From assembly GCA_035303885.1 (NCBI GenBank), contig DATGRE010000010.1, positions 1 to 24,147 on the forward strand: DNA of 24,147 nucleotides. The letters run 5' to 3'. The first letter of the stretch is position 1. Each line of letters opens with the position of its first letter. The notes below the pieces were generated by a model. That model had not been told where the DNA came from and searched no databases. It was given only the letters and a program-made list of their open reading frames with translations. This DNA comes from Zeimonas sp035303885. GTDB taxonomy: Bacteria > Pseudomonadota > Gammaproteobacteria > Burkholderiales > Burkholderiaceae_E. Positions 1 to 8,008 of this stretch are shown one piece after another. The translations under genes and the position numbers were made by a program.

Positions 1-1
1 C

Positions 2-265
2 GTGCGGCAGGAAGTCGCCGCCTACGGGCTGCGCATCGACATCGCCGAGGAGATCGGCCGACTGCAGGCGCACGTCGCCGAGATGCGCCGCGTGCTCGCC
101 GGCGCCGGCCCGGTCGGCAAGCGGCTCGACTTCCTGCTGCAGGAGCTGAACCGCGAGGCCAACACGCTCGGCTCGAAGGCGGCCGCCATCGACCTCACCG
201 GTGCCTCGATCGAGCTGAAGGTGCTGATCGAGCAGATCCGCGAACAGGTACAGAATCTCGAATGA
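2..265 (+). CDS. yicC: YicC-family endoribonuclease, C-terminal part (cut by window start)
   Basis: Only the last 87 residues are present; the gene begins upstream, and the GTG at position 2 is an internal codon. The visible part matches the C-terminal DUF1732 region of YicC proteins: an Arg/Glu-rich helical stretch, then GKRLDFLLQELNREANT and a helix ending in EQVQNLE. YicC has been described as an endoribonuclease acting on RNA in enterobacteria; nothing here adds to that. Its TGA overlaps the ATG of gmk (ATGA, 262-265), so the two genes are translationally coupled. yicC next to gmk is common in proteobacteria. Identity is confident, but the start and N-terminal domain are not visible. Confidence 0.9.
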   Translation: MRQEVAAYGLRIDIAEEIGRLQAHVAEMRRVLAGAGPVGKRLDFLLQELNREANTLGSKAAAIDLTGASIELKVLIEQIREQVQNLE

Positions 266-915
266 ACCCCGATCGCGCGCGCGGCAGCGCCGGAAGCCTC
301 TTCGTCGTCGCCGCGCCCTCGGGCGCCGGCAAGACCTCCCTGGTCCGGGCGCTGATCGCCGATCGTCCCCTCTTGCAGCTGTCGGTGTCGTTCACCACGC
401 GCGCGGCGCGCGCCGGCGAGGTCGACGGACGCGACTACCGCTTCATCGATCGCGAGGAGTTCGAACGGCGCCGGCAGGCGGGCGAGTTCCTCGAATGGGC
501 CGAGGTGCATGGCAATCTCTACGCGACGTCACGACACTGGATCGAGGAGCGCATCCGGGCCGGCGTCGACATCGTGCTCGAGATCGACTGGCAGGGTGCG
601 GTGCAGGTGCAGCGGCTGTTCACCGACGCGGTGGGGATCTTCATCGTGCCGCCTTCGATCGACGCGTTGCGCGAGCGCCTCGAGCAGCGCGGCCAGGACA
701 GCGCCGAGGTGATCGAGCGCCGCCTCGCCGCCGCGCGCCTCGAATTGAAGCAGGCGCACCGCTTCCAATATGTTATTATTAATCAAGACTTTGCAACCGC
801 GCTCGCGGAGCTTCGAACGCTGGTCGAGGCGGCGCGCTTGCGGCTGTCCCGGCAACGTGCCCGGCATCCCGCCATCTTCAGCGCGCTCGGCATCGCCGAC
901 GATCCCTCCGCATAG
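262..915 (+). CDS. gmk: Guanylate kinase
   Basis: Phosphorylates GMP to GDP with ATP in the cytoplasm, feeding GTP and (p)ppGpp synthesis. The protein has 217 residues, near the usual length of about 205. The P-loop APSGAGKT lies at residues 18-25, followed by the GMP-binding SFTTRAAR and DGRDYRFI segments, the EWAEVHGNLYAT segment, and IDWQGAVQV with the conserved acidic residue. The lid and C-terminal helix with YVIINQDF are present. The start overlaps the yicC stop. rpoZ follows after 7 bases and then spoT, the usual order. Near the 3' end, codons for YVIINQDF switch abruptly to A/T-rich ones, which suggests a DNA-level signal inside the gene (see the separate entry). Confidence 0.97.
   Translation: MNPDRARGSAGSLFVVAAPSGAGKTSLVRALIADRPLLQLSVSFTTRAARAGEVDGRDYRFIDREEFERRRQAGEFLEWAEVHGNLYATSRHWIEERIRAGVDIVLEIDWQGAVQVQRLFTDAVGIFIVPPSIDALRERLEQRGQDSAEVIERRLAAARLELKQAHRFQYVIINQDFATALAELRTLVEAARLRLSRQRARHPAIFSALGIADDPSA
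745..779 (+). promoter_or_regulatory. Candidate internal promoter for rpoZ-spoT inside gmk
   Basis: TTGAAG (745-750, four of six bases matching TTGACA) is followed after 18 bases by TATGTT (769-774), inside an A/T-rich patch running to about 796. TATTAT (774-779) is a second possible -10. The patch covers about ten gmk codons that use tat, gtt, att, att, aat, caa and ttt while the rest of the gene prefers G/C-ending codons. Initiation here would give a leader of roughly 140 bases before rpoZ. Read by eye, without a scoring matrix. Confidence 0.4.
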
Positions 916-922
916 GTGAATC

Positions 923-1126
923 ATGGCCCGCATCACCGTCGAAGACTGCCTGAAGCAGATCCCGAACCGCTTCGAGCTCACGCTCGCGGCCACCTACCGC
1001 GCGCGGATGCTTGCGCAGGGGCACGCGCCGAAGATCGAGTCGAACGACAAGCCCACGGTGACCGCATTGCGCGAAATCGCCGCGGGCAAGGTCGGCCTCG
1101 AGATGCTCAAGCGCGTGCCCACATGA
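923..1126 (+). CDS. rpoZ: RNA polymerase omega subunit
   Basis: Small subunit that helps assemble RNA polymerase around beta-prime and forms part of a ppGpp-binding site in E. coli. The 67-residue protein starts MARITVEDCLKQIPNRFEL and contains the conserved NRFELTLAATYRAR helix and the KPTVTALREIAAG helix. Length is typical for betaproteobacteria. AGGTGA (914-919) just ahead of the ATG is a good ribosome binding site and overlaps the gmk stop codon. It sits between gmk and spoT as in most proteobacteria. Confidence 0.96.
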   Translation: MARITVEDCLKQIPNRFELTLAATYRARMLAQGHAPKIESNDKPTVTALREIAAGKVGLEMLKRVPT

Positions 1127-1168
1127 CGCGCTGTTGATCCGCGACGCTGCGCTCGGCGGTCGATCGCG

Positions 1169-3418
1169 ATGCCCGGCTCGAACCCCACGCTCGAGGCGAC
1201 CCGCAGGGGGCGCAAGCGCAAGGTGTCGCGTGCACCCGAACCCGAGGTCGACGCCGCGGCGGGCAACGGCTTCACCGTAGCGGCCGACGGACAGAGCGTC
1301 GTCTCGCTCGCCGAGCTCACGCGGCGCGCGAGCGCCTACCTGCCGGCCGACGAGCTCACCCGCATCCGAGAGGCGTATCGCTTCGGCGATCAGGCGCATC
1401 TCGGCCAGTTCCGCTCCAGCGGCGCGCCGTACATCTCGCACCCGATCGCCGTCGCCGAGATCCTCGCGCAGTGGAAGCTCGACGCCGACACGCTGATGGC
1501 GGCGCTGCTGCACGACGTCATCGAGGACACCTCGGTCGCCAAGCCGATCCTCATCGAGCATTTCGGCCCGCACGTCGCCGAGCTGGTCGACGGCCTGTCC
1601 AAGCTCGAGCGCGTCGAGTTCGCGTCGAAGGAGCAGCAGCAGGCCGAGAGCTTCCGCAAGATGCTGCTGGCGATGGCGCGCGACGTGCGCGTCATCCTGA
1701 TCAAGCTCGCCGATCGCCTGCACAACATGCAGACGCTCGACGCGGTCGGGCGCGAGAAACAGCTGCGCATCGCGCGCGAAACGCTCGAGATCTACGCGCC
1801 GATCGCCAGCCGCCTCGGCCTGCACGAGCTGTTCCGCGAGCTCACCGACCTTTCCTTCCGCTTCCTGCACCCGTGGCGCCACCAGACGCTGCAGAAGGCG
1901 GTGCAGGCCGCACGCGGCAACCGCCGCGAGGTGATCGGACGCATTCTCGAGACGGTGCAGAAGGCGCTTCCCGAGGCCGGCGTGAACGCCGAGGTCTACG
2001 GACGCGAGAAATCGCTGTACGCGATCTACCGCAAGATGGACGAGAAGCGGCTGTCGTTCTCGCAGGTGCTCGACGTCTACGGCTTCCGCGTGCTCGTCGA
2101 CAGCGTATCGCAGTGCTACCTCACGCTGGGCGCGCTGCACGCCACCTTCAAGCCGGTGCCGGGACGCTTCAAGGACTACATCGCGATCCCGAAGATCAAC
2201 GGCTACCAGTCGCTGCACACGACGCTGGTGGGCCCCTTCGGCACGCCCGTCGAGTTCCAGATCCGCACGCACGAGATGCAGCGCGTCGCGCAGGCCGGCG
2301 TCGCCTCGCACTGGCTCTACAAGGCCGAGAAGGAGAGCTTCACCGACCTGCAGAAGCGCACGCACGAGTGGCTGCAGTCGCTGCTCGACATCCAGCGCCA
2401 GACCGGCGACTCGCTCGAGTTCATCGAGCACGTCAAGGTCGACCTCTTCCCCGACGCCGTCTACGTGTTCACGCCGCGCGGCCAGATCCGCGCGATGCCG
2501 CGCGGGGCCACCATCATCGACTTCGCCTACAGCGTGCACACCGACATCGGCGACCAGGCGGTGGCCGCGCGCGTGAACCAGAAGCCGGTGTCGCTGCGCA
2601 CCGAGCTGCAGAACGGCGACGTCGTCGAGGTCATCACCGATCCGAACTCGAAGGCGAACCCGAACTGGCTCGGCTTCGTGCGCACCGGCAAAGCCCGCTC
2701 GGGCATCCGCCAGTGCCTGAAGACGCTGAAGTACAACGAGTCGGTCGACCTCGGCCGGCGCCTGCTCGCGCAGGCGCTGGGCGCGCTGCGCATCGATGCG
2801 GCGAAGCTCGATCCGGCGGTCATCGAGCGCGGCGCGCGCGATGCCGGCGCCAAGAGCGTCGAAGAGCTGCACGCCGACATCGGGCTCGGCAAGCGGCTCG
2901 CGCCGGTGGTGGCGCGCACCATCGCGCTGCAGTTCTCCGGCAAGCCGAGCGGCGCGACGCTGATGCTGCCGCGTCCGGCACCGGTCATCGTCAACGGCAC
3001 CGAGGGGGCGGCGGTCACCTATTCGCCGTGCTGCCACCCGCTGCCCGGCGACGAGATCGTCGGCCACATGCGCGGCGGGCACGGCCTGTACCTGCATCGC
3101 GCCGAGTGCAAGGTCGCCGCACGCCAGCGCGCGAAGGACGCCGAGCGCTGGATCGACGTCGACTGGGCCGACGACGTCTCGGGCCAGTTCCGCACCAGCA
3201 TCGAGGTGCAGGTGCGCAACGACCGCGGCGTGCTCGGCAAGGTCGCCGCCGAGATCGCCGCCAGCGAGGCGAACATCGTCCACGTGGCGATGGACGAGGA
3301 GGCGACCGAGACGGCGGCGATGCGCTTCGCGATGATCGTTCGCGACCGCGTGCACCTCGCGCGCGTGATGCGCAACCTGAGGCGGCTCGCCGAGGTCTCG
3401 CGCATCACGCGGCTGTAG
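1169..3418 (+). CDS. spoT: Bifunctional (p)ppGpp synthetase/hydrolase, SpoT/Rel type
   Basis: Makes and degrades the alarmone (p)ppGpp. At 749 residues it is full length. The hydrolase HD domain is intact: HDVIED at residues 115-120 and a downstream KLADRLHNMQTL. The synthetase domain has RFKD at 333-336, the charge pattern of bifunctional enzymes, with Tyr346 in NGYQSLHT and Glu362 in VEFQIRT. TGS follows (VYVFTPRGQIRAMPRG and on), then a CC-containing domain (Cys621-Cys622) and a C-terminal ACT domain. It lies 42 bases after rpoZ, probably in the same transcript. No clear ribosome binding site precedes the ATG at 1169, and the first 45 or so residues look unstructured, so a later start is possible. 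A second homologue in the window (8979-11306) carries synthetase-only features. Confidence 0.95.
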   Translation: MPGSNPTLEATRRGRKRKVSRAPEPEVDAAAGNGFTVAADGQSVVSLAELTRRASAYLPADELTRIREAYRFGDQAHLGQFRSSGAPYISHPIAVAEILAQWKLDADTLMAALLHDVIEDTSVAKPILIEHFGPHVAELVDGLSKLERVEFASKEQQQAESFRKMLLAMARDVRVILIKLADRLHNMQTLDAVGREKQLRIARETLEIYAPIASRLGLHELFRELTDLSFRFLHPWRHQTLQKAVQAARGNRREVIGRILETVQKALPEAGVNAEVYGREKSLYAIYRKMDEKRLSFSQVLDVYGFRVLVDSVSQCYLTLGALHATFKPVPGRFKDYIAIPKINGYQSLHTTLVGPFGTPVEFQIRTHEMQRVAQAGVASHWLYKAEKESFTDLQKRTHEWLQSLLDIQRQTGDSLEFIEHVKVDLFPDAVYVFTPRGQIRAMPRGATIIDFAYSVHTDIGDQAVAARVNQKPVSLRTELQNGDVVEVITDPNSKANPNWLGFVRTGKARSGIRQCLKTLKYNESVDLGRRLLAQALGALRIDAAKLDPAVIERGARDAGAKSVEELHADIGLGKRLAPVVARTIALQFSGKPSGATLMLPRPAPVIVNGTEGAAVTYSPCCHPLPGDEIVGHMRGGHGLYLHRAECKVAARQRAKDAERWIDVDWADDVSGQFRTSIEVQVRNDRGVLGKVAAEIAASEANIVHVAMDEEATETAAMRFAMIVRDRVHLARVMRNLRRLAEVSRITRL

Positions 3419-3467
3419 GTCGGCGGCCGGGCACATCACTCCGCGGCCCCGCTGCGGCACGGGCGCG

Positions 3468-4535
3468 TCACAACCGCGCCTCCAGGATCAGGTTGAACGG
3501 CGTCTCGGTGGCGCGGCGGAAGTGCCGGAATCCCGCCTTGCGGAAGACCTCGGCCAGCCGCCTCTCCCCGGCCTGCGCGCCGAGGACGAGCTTTCCGCCG
3601 TCGGCGATCGCGTTCGCGCAGCACAGCGTCGTCGAGGCCGCGTAGTAGATGCGCCCGACCGGCGACACGTTGTCCTCGATGCGGTCGTTGGCGAACGGTT
3701 CGACGAGCAGCACGGTCCCGTCGGGAGCGAGGGCCCGCGCCGCGTACCGGGCGACGGCCACCGGATCTCCCATGTCGTGCAGCGCGTCGAAGAAGCAGAT
3801 GAGGCCGTAGCCCTCGCCCGGATAGTCGCAGGCGGCGGCTACTTCGAAGGCCACGCGCTCGCCCAGCGCGGCGCGGGCGGCATGGCGGCGGGCTTCGAGG
3901 ACCGACGCGCGGTGCACGTCGAAACCGTGGAAGCGCGATCGCGGAAAGGCTTCGGCCATCAGCAGCGTCGAGTGGCCGTGGCCGCATCCTACGTCGGCGA
4001 CGCGAATCCCGCGCTCGAGCCGCTCGACGACCCCGTCGAGCGCCGGCAGCCACTCGGAAATCAGGCTACCGCGATAGGCGTTGCGGAAGAACGCGGCCAC
4101 GCCGCAGAACAGGCGCCCGTCGTGCGCGCTCCACGGCACGCCGTCGCCCGAACGGAACGCGGCGATCGCCTTGTCCTCGTCGAACCACATCGACGCCGGC
4201 ACCTGCCAGGCATTCGGCACGTAGACGGCGCTGTCCTCGTCGGCCAGCACCATCGCCTGCTCGGGCGAGAGCTCGTAGGTATCGCTCGCCGGGTGGTAGT
4301 CGACGTAGCCGCCGGCGACCTGCGAGTTCAGCCACTCGCGAACGTAGCGCGCCGCGCACCCCGTGCGAGCGGCCAGCTCGTCGGCCGCGAGCGGCCCGGC
4401 GTCCCACAGTGCCTTGTACAGCCCGAGCTTGCTGCCCAGGCTCACCATCACGCCGCCGTACCCGGCCGCGAGATCGGCGACGGCGCGGGCGACGAAGGCA
4501 TCCAGCTTCGTACGATCGATGACGGGTGCATCCAT
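3468..4535 (-). CDS. Class I SAM-dependent methyltransferase with N-terminal winged helix
   Basis: 355 residues. The first 100 or so form a helical/winged-helix region (GGVMVSLGSKLGLYKALWDA, then AARTGCAARYVREWLNSQVA), as in small-molecule methyltransferases related to mycobacterial Rv2258c. The Rossmann domain has motif I VADVGCGHGHST near residue 177, an acidic end of strand 2 (FHGFDVH), and the FFDALHDMGDP segment. The substrate is unknown. The start is the ATG at 4535 because AAGGAG lies 7 bases ahead; the reading frame stays open further upstream, but that stretch has no homology I recognise. It diverges from the GlxA-like regulator at 4689, which may control it, and converges with spoT. 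The pair sits between genes (spoT, greB) often adjacent in betaproteobacteria, so it may be an insertion. Confidence 0.88.
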   Translation of the reverse strand: MDAPVIDRTKLDAFVARAVADLAAGYGGVMVSLGSKLGLYKALWDAGPLAADELAARTGCAARYVREWLNSQVAGGYVDYHPASDTYELSPEQAMVLADEDSAVYVPNAWQVPASMWFDEDKAIAAFRSGDGVPWSAHDGRLFCGVAAFFRNAYRGSLISEWLPALDGVVERLERGIRVADVGCGHGHSTLLMAEAFPRSRFHGFDVHRASVLEARRHAARAALGERVAFEVAAACDYPGEGYGLICFFDALHDMGDPVAVARYAARALAPDGTVLLVEPFANDRIEDNVSPVGRIYYAASTTLCCANAIADGGKLVLGAQAGERRLAEVFRKAGFRHFRRATETPFNLILEARL

Positions 4536-4554
4536 TTCCTGACTCCTTGCGGGT

Positions 4555-4585
4555 TGATCTCGAACGCCTCGAGGCAGGAAGATCA
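4555..4585. promoter_or_regulatory. Dyad in the divergent methyltransferase/regulator intergenic region
   Basis: A perfect 10-bp palindrome GCCTCGAGGC (4566-4575) is flanked by TGATC (4555-4559) and GATCA (4581-4585), which are inverted about nearly the same centre (4570 versus 4570.5). It lies in the 153-bp gap between two divergent starts, a natural place for an operator of the adjacent AraC/GlxA-type regulator. No convincing -35/-10 pair was found for either gene, so the regulatory role is inference. Confidence 0.4.
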
Positions 4586-4688
4586 TCGCGGCCCGAGGGT
4601 CGAAGCGGCAGAGCCGGATTCGCCCGCGATCGGTCCGTTCGTGCCAGGCCGCCGTCATGCGCGAAGACGCGCCCGACAGGAGGACGAC

Positions 4689-5717
4689 ATGCCGCCCGCG
4701 CCTGCTCCCGCATCCGGCTCCTGTCGCGTCAGCCTGCTGGCGCTGCCCGAAGCCGCCGTCTCGACGCTGTACGGAATCTTCGACGTCCTGGGCGCGCTGC
4801 GGCGGCTGCCGGGCGTCCCGCCCGTCCAGGGCACGCAGTTCCGGGTCGACGTCGTCGGCGAGAAACCGGGTCCGATGAAGATCGCCAGCGGCGTTCCGAT
4901 CGACGTGCGGCTGCCGGTCGACGCCATCCCGGACAGCGACATCGTGATCGTCCCCTCGATCTGGCTCTCGCCGGAAGGCTGGCGCCCGGGCCGCTACCCT
5001 CGGCTGCTCGAATGGCTGCGCGCGATGCACGAACGCGGCGCGCTGCTCTGCTCGGCATGCTCCGGGATCTTCCTGCTCGCCGAAACCGGGCTCTTCGACG
5101 GACGCGACGCGACCGTGCATTTCGACTATGCACGCACGTTCTCGCAGACCTATCCGTCGGTCCCGATCCACCCCGAGCGGGTGCTCGTGACCTCCGGCGT
5201 GCGCCAGGAGCTGGTGAGCTCGGGCGCGTCCGCCAGCTGGCACGACCTGGTCCTGTATCTGATCGCACGCTGCGCCGGCGCGACCCTCGCCCAGGAGGTC
5301 GCGCGCGCCTTCGCGCTGCAATGGCATCACGACGGGCTCGCGCCGTACATGGTGTTCCAGGGGCGAAGCGACCACGGCGACGCCGAGATCCTCGCCGCAC
5401 AGCAGTGGCTGATCCGGCACTTCCCGGTGGGCGCGCCCGTGGAGGAGATGGTCCGGCGATCGCGGCTCAGCGAGCGCACCTTCAAGCGCCGCTTCACCGC
5501 CGCCACCGGACTCGCCCCGATCGCCTACGTCCAGCGCCTGCGCATCGAGGAAGCGAAGCGCCGGCTCGAACGCACCGACGATCCGGTCGACGAGATCGGC
5601 TGGCGGGTCGGCTACGAAGATCCCGCCTTCTTCCGCCGGCTGTTCAAGCGCACGACCGGGCTCACCCCGGGCGCGTACCGAAAGCGATTCCGCATTCCCG
5701 CGTTCGCGCGCCCATAG
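4689..5717 (+). CDS. GlxA-family transcriptional regulator (DJ-1/PfpI-like plus AraC HTH)
   Basis: 342 residues. The N-terminal 200 or so form a DJ-1/PfpI class I glutamine amidotransferase-like domain: VSLLALPEAAVSTLYGIFDV at the start, then IVIVPSIWL, then the nucleophile-elbow region LLCSACSGIFLLAETG with Cys121 and Cys124. The C-terminal 90 or so residues are an AraC-type double helix-turn-helix (RLSERTFKRRF, then DEIGWRVGYEDPAFFRRLFKR and GLTPGAYRKRF). The domain order matches GlxA regulators, which sense small metabolites and activate nearby genes. AGGAGG at 4678-4683 supports the ATG at 4689. It is divergent from the methyltransferase and probably regulates it and itself. The effector is unknown. 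Confidence 0.92.
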   Translation: MPPAPAPASGSCRVSLLALPEAAVSTLYGIFDVLGALRRLPGVPPVQGTQFRVDVVGEKPGPMKIASGVPIDVRLPVDAIPDSDIVIVPSIWLSPEGWRPGRYPRLLEWLRAMHERGALLCSACSGIFLLAETGLFDGRDATVHFDYARTFSQTYPSVPIHPERVLVTSGVRQELVSSGASASWHDLVLYLIARCAGATLAQEVARAFALQWHHDGLAPYMVFQGRSDHGDAEILAAQQWLIRHFPVGAPVEEMVRRSRLSERTFKRRFTAATGLAPIAYVQRLRIEEAKRRLERTDDPVDEIGWRVGYEDPAFFRRLFKRTTGLTPGAYRKRFRIPAFARP

Positions 5718-5750
5718 GGCAAAACGCCGTCGCGGGCCCGTGCCTTCGCC

Positions 5751-6308
5751 TCAGTCGATCGGCTCGTAGCGCACCTCGAGCACCTCGAGTGCGTCGACCC
5801 CCGCAGGCGTCCGCAGCGACACCGTGTCGCCCTCGCGCGCCTTCATCAGCGCGCGCGCGACCGGAGAGATCCAGCTGATGCGCCCGCGCAGCGGATCCAC
5901 CTCGTCGACGCCGACGATCGACACCGTCTCCTCCTGCTCGCCGTTGCGCAGGTAGGTGACCGTCGCACCGAAGAAGACCTGCTCGGGCGTCTCGACCCCC
6001 GAACGGTCGACCACCTCGGCGGCGTCCAGCCGCCGGGTCAGGAAACGGATCCGCCGATCGATCTCGCGCAGGCGCTTCTTGCCGTAGAGATAGTCGCCGT
6101 TCTCCGAACGATCGCCGTTCGACGCCGCCCACGACACCACGCGCACGACTTCCGGGCGCTCGACGTCGAGCAGGTGCAGCAGCTCGGCCTTCATCCGCGC
6201 GTGCCCCGCCGGGGTCATGTAGTTGCGCGCGCCGGCGGGCAACGGAGAGACTTCGAGTCCTTCGTCGTCGTCCTCGAACGCCTCCTCGCGAACGAAGGCC
6301 TTGCTCAT
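5751..6308 (-). CDS. greB: Transcription elongation factor GreB
   Basis: Binds the RNA polymerase secondary channel and stimulates cleavage of backtracked transcripts. 185 residues, longer than the 158 of E. coli because of an acidic N-terminal tail of about 25 residues (MSKAFVREEAFEDDDEG). The coiled coil carries NGDRSENGDYLYGKKRLREI, including the conserved acidic tip (DxxE) and the GreB-type KKRLREIDRRIRFLTRRL. The C-terminal FKBP-like domain ends in RTPAGVDALEVLEVRYEPID. The chosen ATG at 6308 begins the recognisable family sequence; the ribosome binding site is weak (AGGA about a dozen bases away). It converges with the regulator gene and is divergent from the small gene at 6402. GreB rather than GreA because of the GDYLYGKKRL motif and the extended tail. 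Confidence 0.93.
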   Translation of the reverse strand: MSKAFVREEAFEDDDEGLEVSPLPAGARNYMTPAGHARMKAELLHLLDVERPEVVRVVSWAASNGDRSENGDYLYGKKRLREIDRRIRFLTRRLDAAEVVDRSGVETPEQVFFGATVTYLRNGEQEETVSIVGVDEVDPLRGRISWISPVARALMKAREGDTVSLRTPAGVDALEVLEVRYEPID

Positions 6309-6401
6309 GGTGACCGAATTCCTGTGCTGCAGACACGATTGGGCCGAAGATAGCGCATGAGCGCCGCCGACCCGGGCGGCCATCCGCACAGGAGCGCCCC
6401 G

Positions 6402-6623
6402 ATGGACGACCGCAGAAGGCTTCGCCGCTATCTCGCGCTCATGCATCACGCCGAGGATGCGCTCGAGCTGTCGCTGCAGGCACCGGAAGTTCCCGTGCCG
6501 GCCGAAGCCGTCGCCGCGCTCGACGACCTGGTGCACCGTGCAGAGCCTGGCGTGGAGCGGATGCGCAGCGAGCCGCCCGACCCCGAGGAGATCCGGCGCC
6601 TGCTGGCCGGCTGGGTGCATTAG
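6402..6623 (+). CDS. Small protein of unknown function
   Basis: 73 residues starting MDDRRRLRRYLALMHHAEDA. I do not recognise a family. It looks soluble and helical, with a basic start, then VPAEAVAALDDLVHRAEPGVERM, and an acidic-proline segment PDPEEIRRLLAGW near the end. It has no signal peptide, membrane segment or cysteines. AGGAG at 6390-6394, seven bases ahead of the ATG at 6402, supports this start; an in-frame ATG at 6357 would add 15 residues of low-complexity sequence and lacks such a site. It is divergent from greB (93-bp gap) and ends just before a strong hairpin, which fits a short independent transcript. Confidence 0.65.
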   Translation: MDDRRRLRRYLALMHHAEDALELSLQAPEVPVPAEAVAALDDLVHRAEPGVERMRSEPPDPEEIRRLLAGWVH

Positions 6624-6645
6624 CCGGATCCGGGGGCGGATCCGG
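6624..6645. terminator. Bidirectional hairpin between convergent genes
   Basis: CCGGATCCG (6624-6632) and CGGATCCGG (6637-6645) form a perfect 9-bp stem with a GGGG loop. It starts directly after the TAG of the small gene and lies 15 bases from the pmbA stop on the other strand. There is no T-run on either side, so it may stop transcription weakly or protect 3' ends, but position and stem strength fit a shared terminator. Confidence 0.6.
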
Positions 6646-6659
6646 GACGGTTGCGGGGG

Positions 6660-8000
6660 TCAGCTCCCCGCGAGCGCCATTTCCCCGATGAGCACCGACC
6701 CCGTGCGCTTCGTTCCGCGCGTGATCTCGTCGGCGCCGACGGCGACGATGCCGCCGAACATCTCGCGCAGGTTGCCCGCGATCGTGACCTCCTCCACCGG
6801 GTGCACGATGCGGCCGTCCTCCACCCAGAAGCCGCTCGCCCCGCGCGAATAGTCGCCGGTGACGTAGTTCACGCCGTGCCCCATCAGGTCGGTGACGAAC
6901 AGCCCGCGGCCGAGCCGGCGCAGCATCGCTTCGAGGGAATCGGCGCGTCGCGTCGCCCGACTGGCGAAGCGCAGGTTGTGCGAGCCGCCGGCGTTGCCGG
7001 TGGTACGCATGCCGAGCTTGCGCGCCGAGTACGTCGACAGGAAATACCCCCGGACGACGCCGCGCTCGACCACCTTGCGCCGCTGCGTGGCCACGCCTTC
7101 GCCGTCGAAGGGCGCACTGCCGAGCTCACCCGGCAGGAACGGATCCTCGACGATGTCGAGATGCTCGGGGAACACGCGCTGCCCGAGCGAATCGACGAGA
7201 AAGCTCGAGCGCCGATACAGCGCGCCGCCGCTGGCGGCCTGCACGAAATGGCCCAGCAGCCCGCAGGCGAGCGGCGCCTCGAAGAGCACGGGAACGCGCT
7301 GCGTCGGAACCCGGCGTGCGCCCAGCCGCGACAGCGCCCGCTCGGCCGCGTAGCGGCCGAGCGCCTCGGGATCGGCGAGCCGCTTCGGGTTGCAGTTCGA
7401 CGAGTACCAGTCGTCGCGCTGCATCTCCCCGCGCCGGCGCGCGATCGGCGAGCAGGCGATCGTGTGCCGGCTGTGCCGGTATCCGCCGATGAAGCCGAGC
7501 GTGTTGGCGAGCACGAAGTGGCCGTGGCTCACCGACACCGAAGCGCCGTCGGAGTTGCGGATCATCGGAGCGGTGTCGAAGGCCGCGCGCTCGATGCGCT
7601 GCGCGAGGGCCACCGCCTGCTCGGTGTCGATCGGCCACTCGTGAAAGACCTTCGGATCCCGCGGATCGCGGGCGAGCGTGTCCTCGTCGGGCAGCCCCGC
7701 ACAGGGATCCTCGGCGGTGTGGCGCGCGATCTCCCAGGCGGCCTTCACCGTCTCGCGCAGGGCCGCCGCGGAGAAATCGGTGGAGCTCGCGTGCCCGCGG
7801 CGCTTGCCGACGTAGACCGTGACGCCCAGGGCCTTGTCGCGGTTCTGCTCGATCGTCTCGACGCGGCCCTTGCGGACGTTCACCGACAGACCGCTGCTTT
7901 CGGAGAGCTCGGCCGCGGCATCGCTCGCGCCGAACTCGCGCGCGAAGGCGAGTACCGATCGGGCGATCTCGCGCAGCGCGCCTTCGTCGTATTCGAACAT
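6660..8000 (-). CDS. pmbA: Metalloprotease-related protein PmbA/TldE
   Basis: 446 residues, close to the 450 of E. coli PmbA. With TldD it forms a heterodimeric protease that matures peptides such as microcin B17 and degrades CcdA; TldE itself lacks the HExxxH zinc motif found in TldD, and none is seen here. Family signatures include the N-terminal repeat with VNVRKGRVETIEQ and GVTVYVGKRRGHASSTDF, the central GALYRRSSFLVDSLGQ, and the C-terminal GLFVTDLMGHGVNYVTGDYS and GFWVEDGRIVHPVEEVTIAG. The ATG at 8000 gives the usual N-terminus (MFEYDE); in-frame ATGs at 8027 and 8042 are possible. It has no clear ribosome binding site. It is divergent from darP with only 40 bases between starts. tldD is not in the window. 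Confidence 0.93.
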   Translation of the reverse strand: MFEYDEGALREIARSVLAFAREFGASDAAAELSESSGLSVNVRKGRVETIEQNRDKALGVTVYVGKRRGHASSTDFSAAALRETVKAAWEIARHTAEDPCAGLPDEDTLARDPRDPKVFHEWPIDTEQAVALAQRIERAAFDTAPMIRNSDGASVSVSHGHFVLANTLGFIGGYRHSRHTIACSPIARRRGEMQRDDWYSSNCNPKRLADPEALGRYAAERALSRLGARRVPTQRVPVLFEAPLACGLLGHFVQAASGGALYRRSSFLVDSLGQRVFPEHLDIVEDPFLPGELGSAPFDGEGVATQRRKVVERGVVRGYFLSTYSARKLGMRTTGNAGGSHNLRFASRATRRADSLEAMLRRLGRGLFVTDLMGHGVNYVTGDYSRGASGFWVEDGRIVHPVEEVTIAGNLREMFGGIVAVGADEITRGTKRTGSVLIGEMALAGS

Positions 8001-8008
8001 GTCACGGT

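Noticed and set aside
878..3460. Very long open frame on the - strand opposite gmk, rpoZ and spoT, and similar long frames opposite other genes
   Set aside because: High GC content makes stop codons rare in all frames; the translations are Arg/Ala/Asp/Val-rich low-complexity sequences without family resemblance, and the opposite strand encodes clear conserved proteins.
3419..3467. Possible terminator between spoT and the methyltransferase gene
   Set aside because: Only a 4-bp CCGC/GCGG stem and no T-run; too weak to call.
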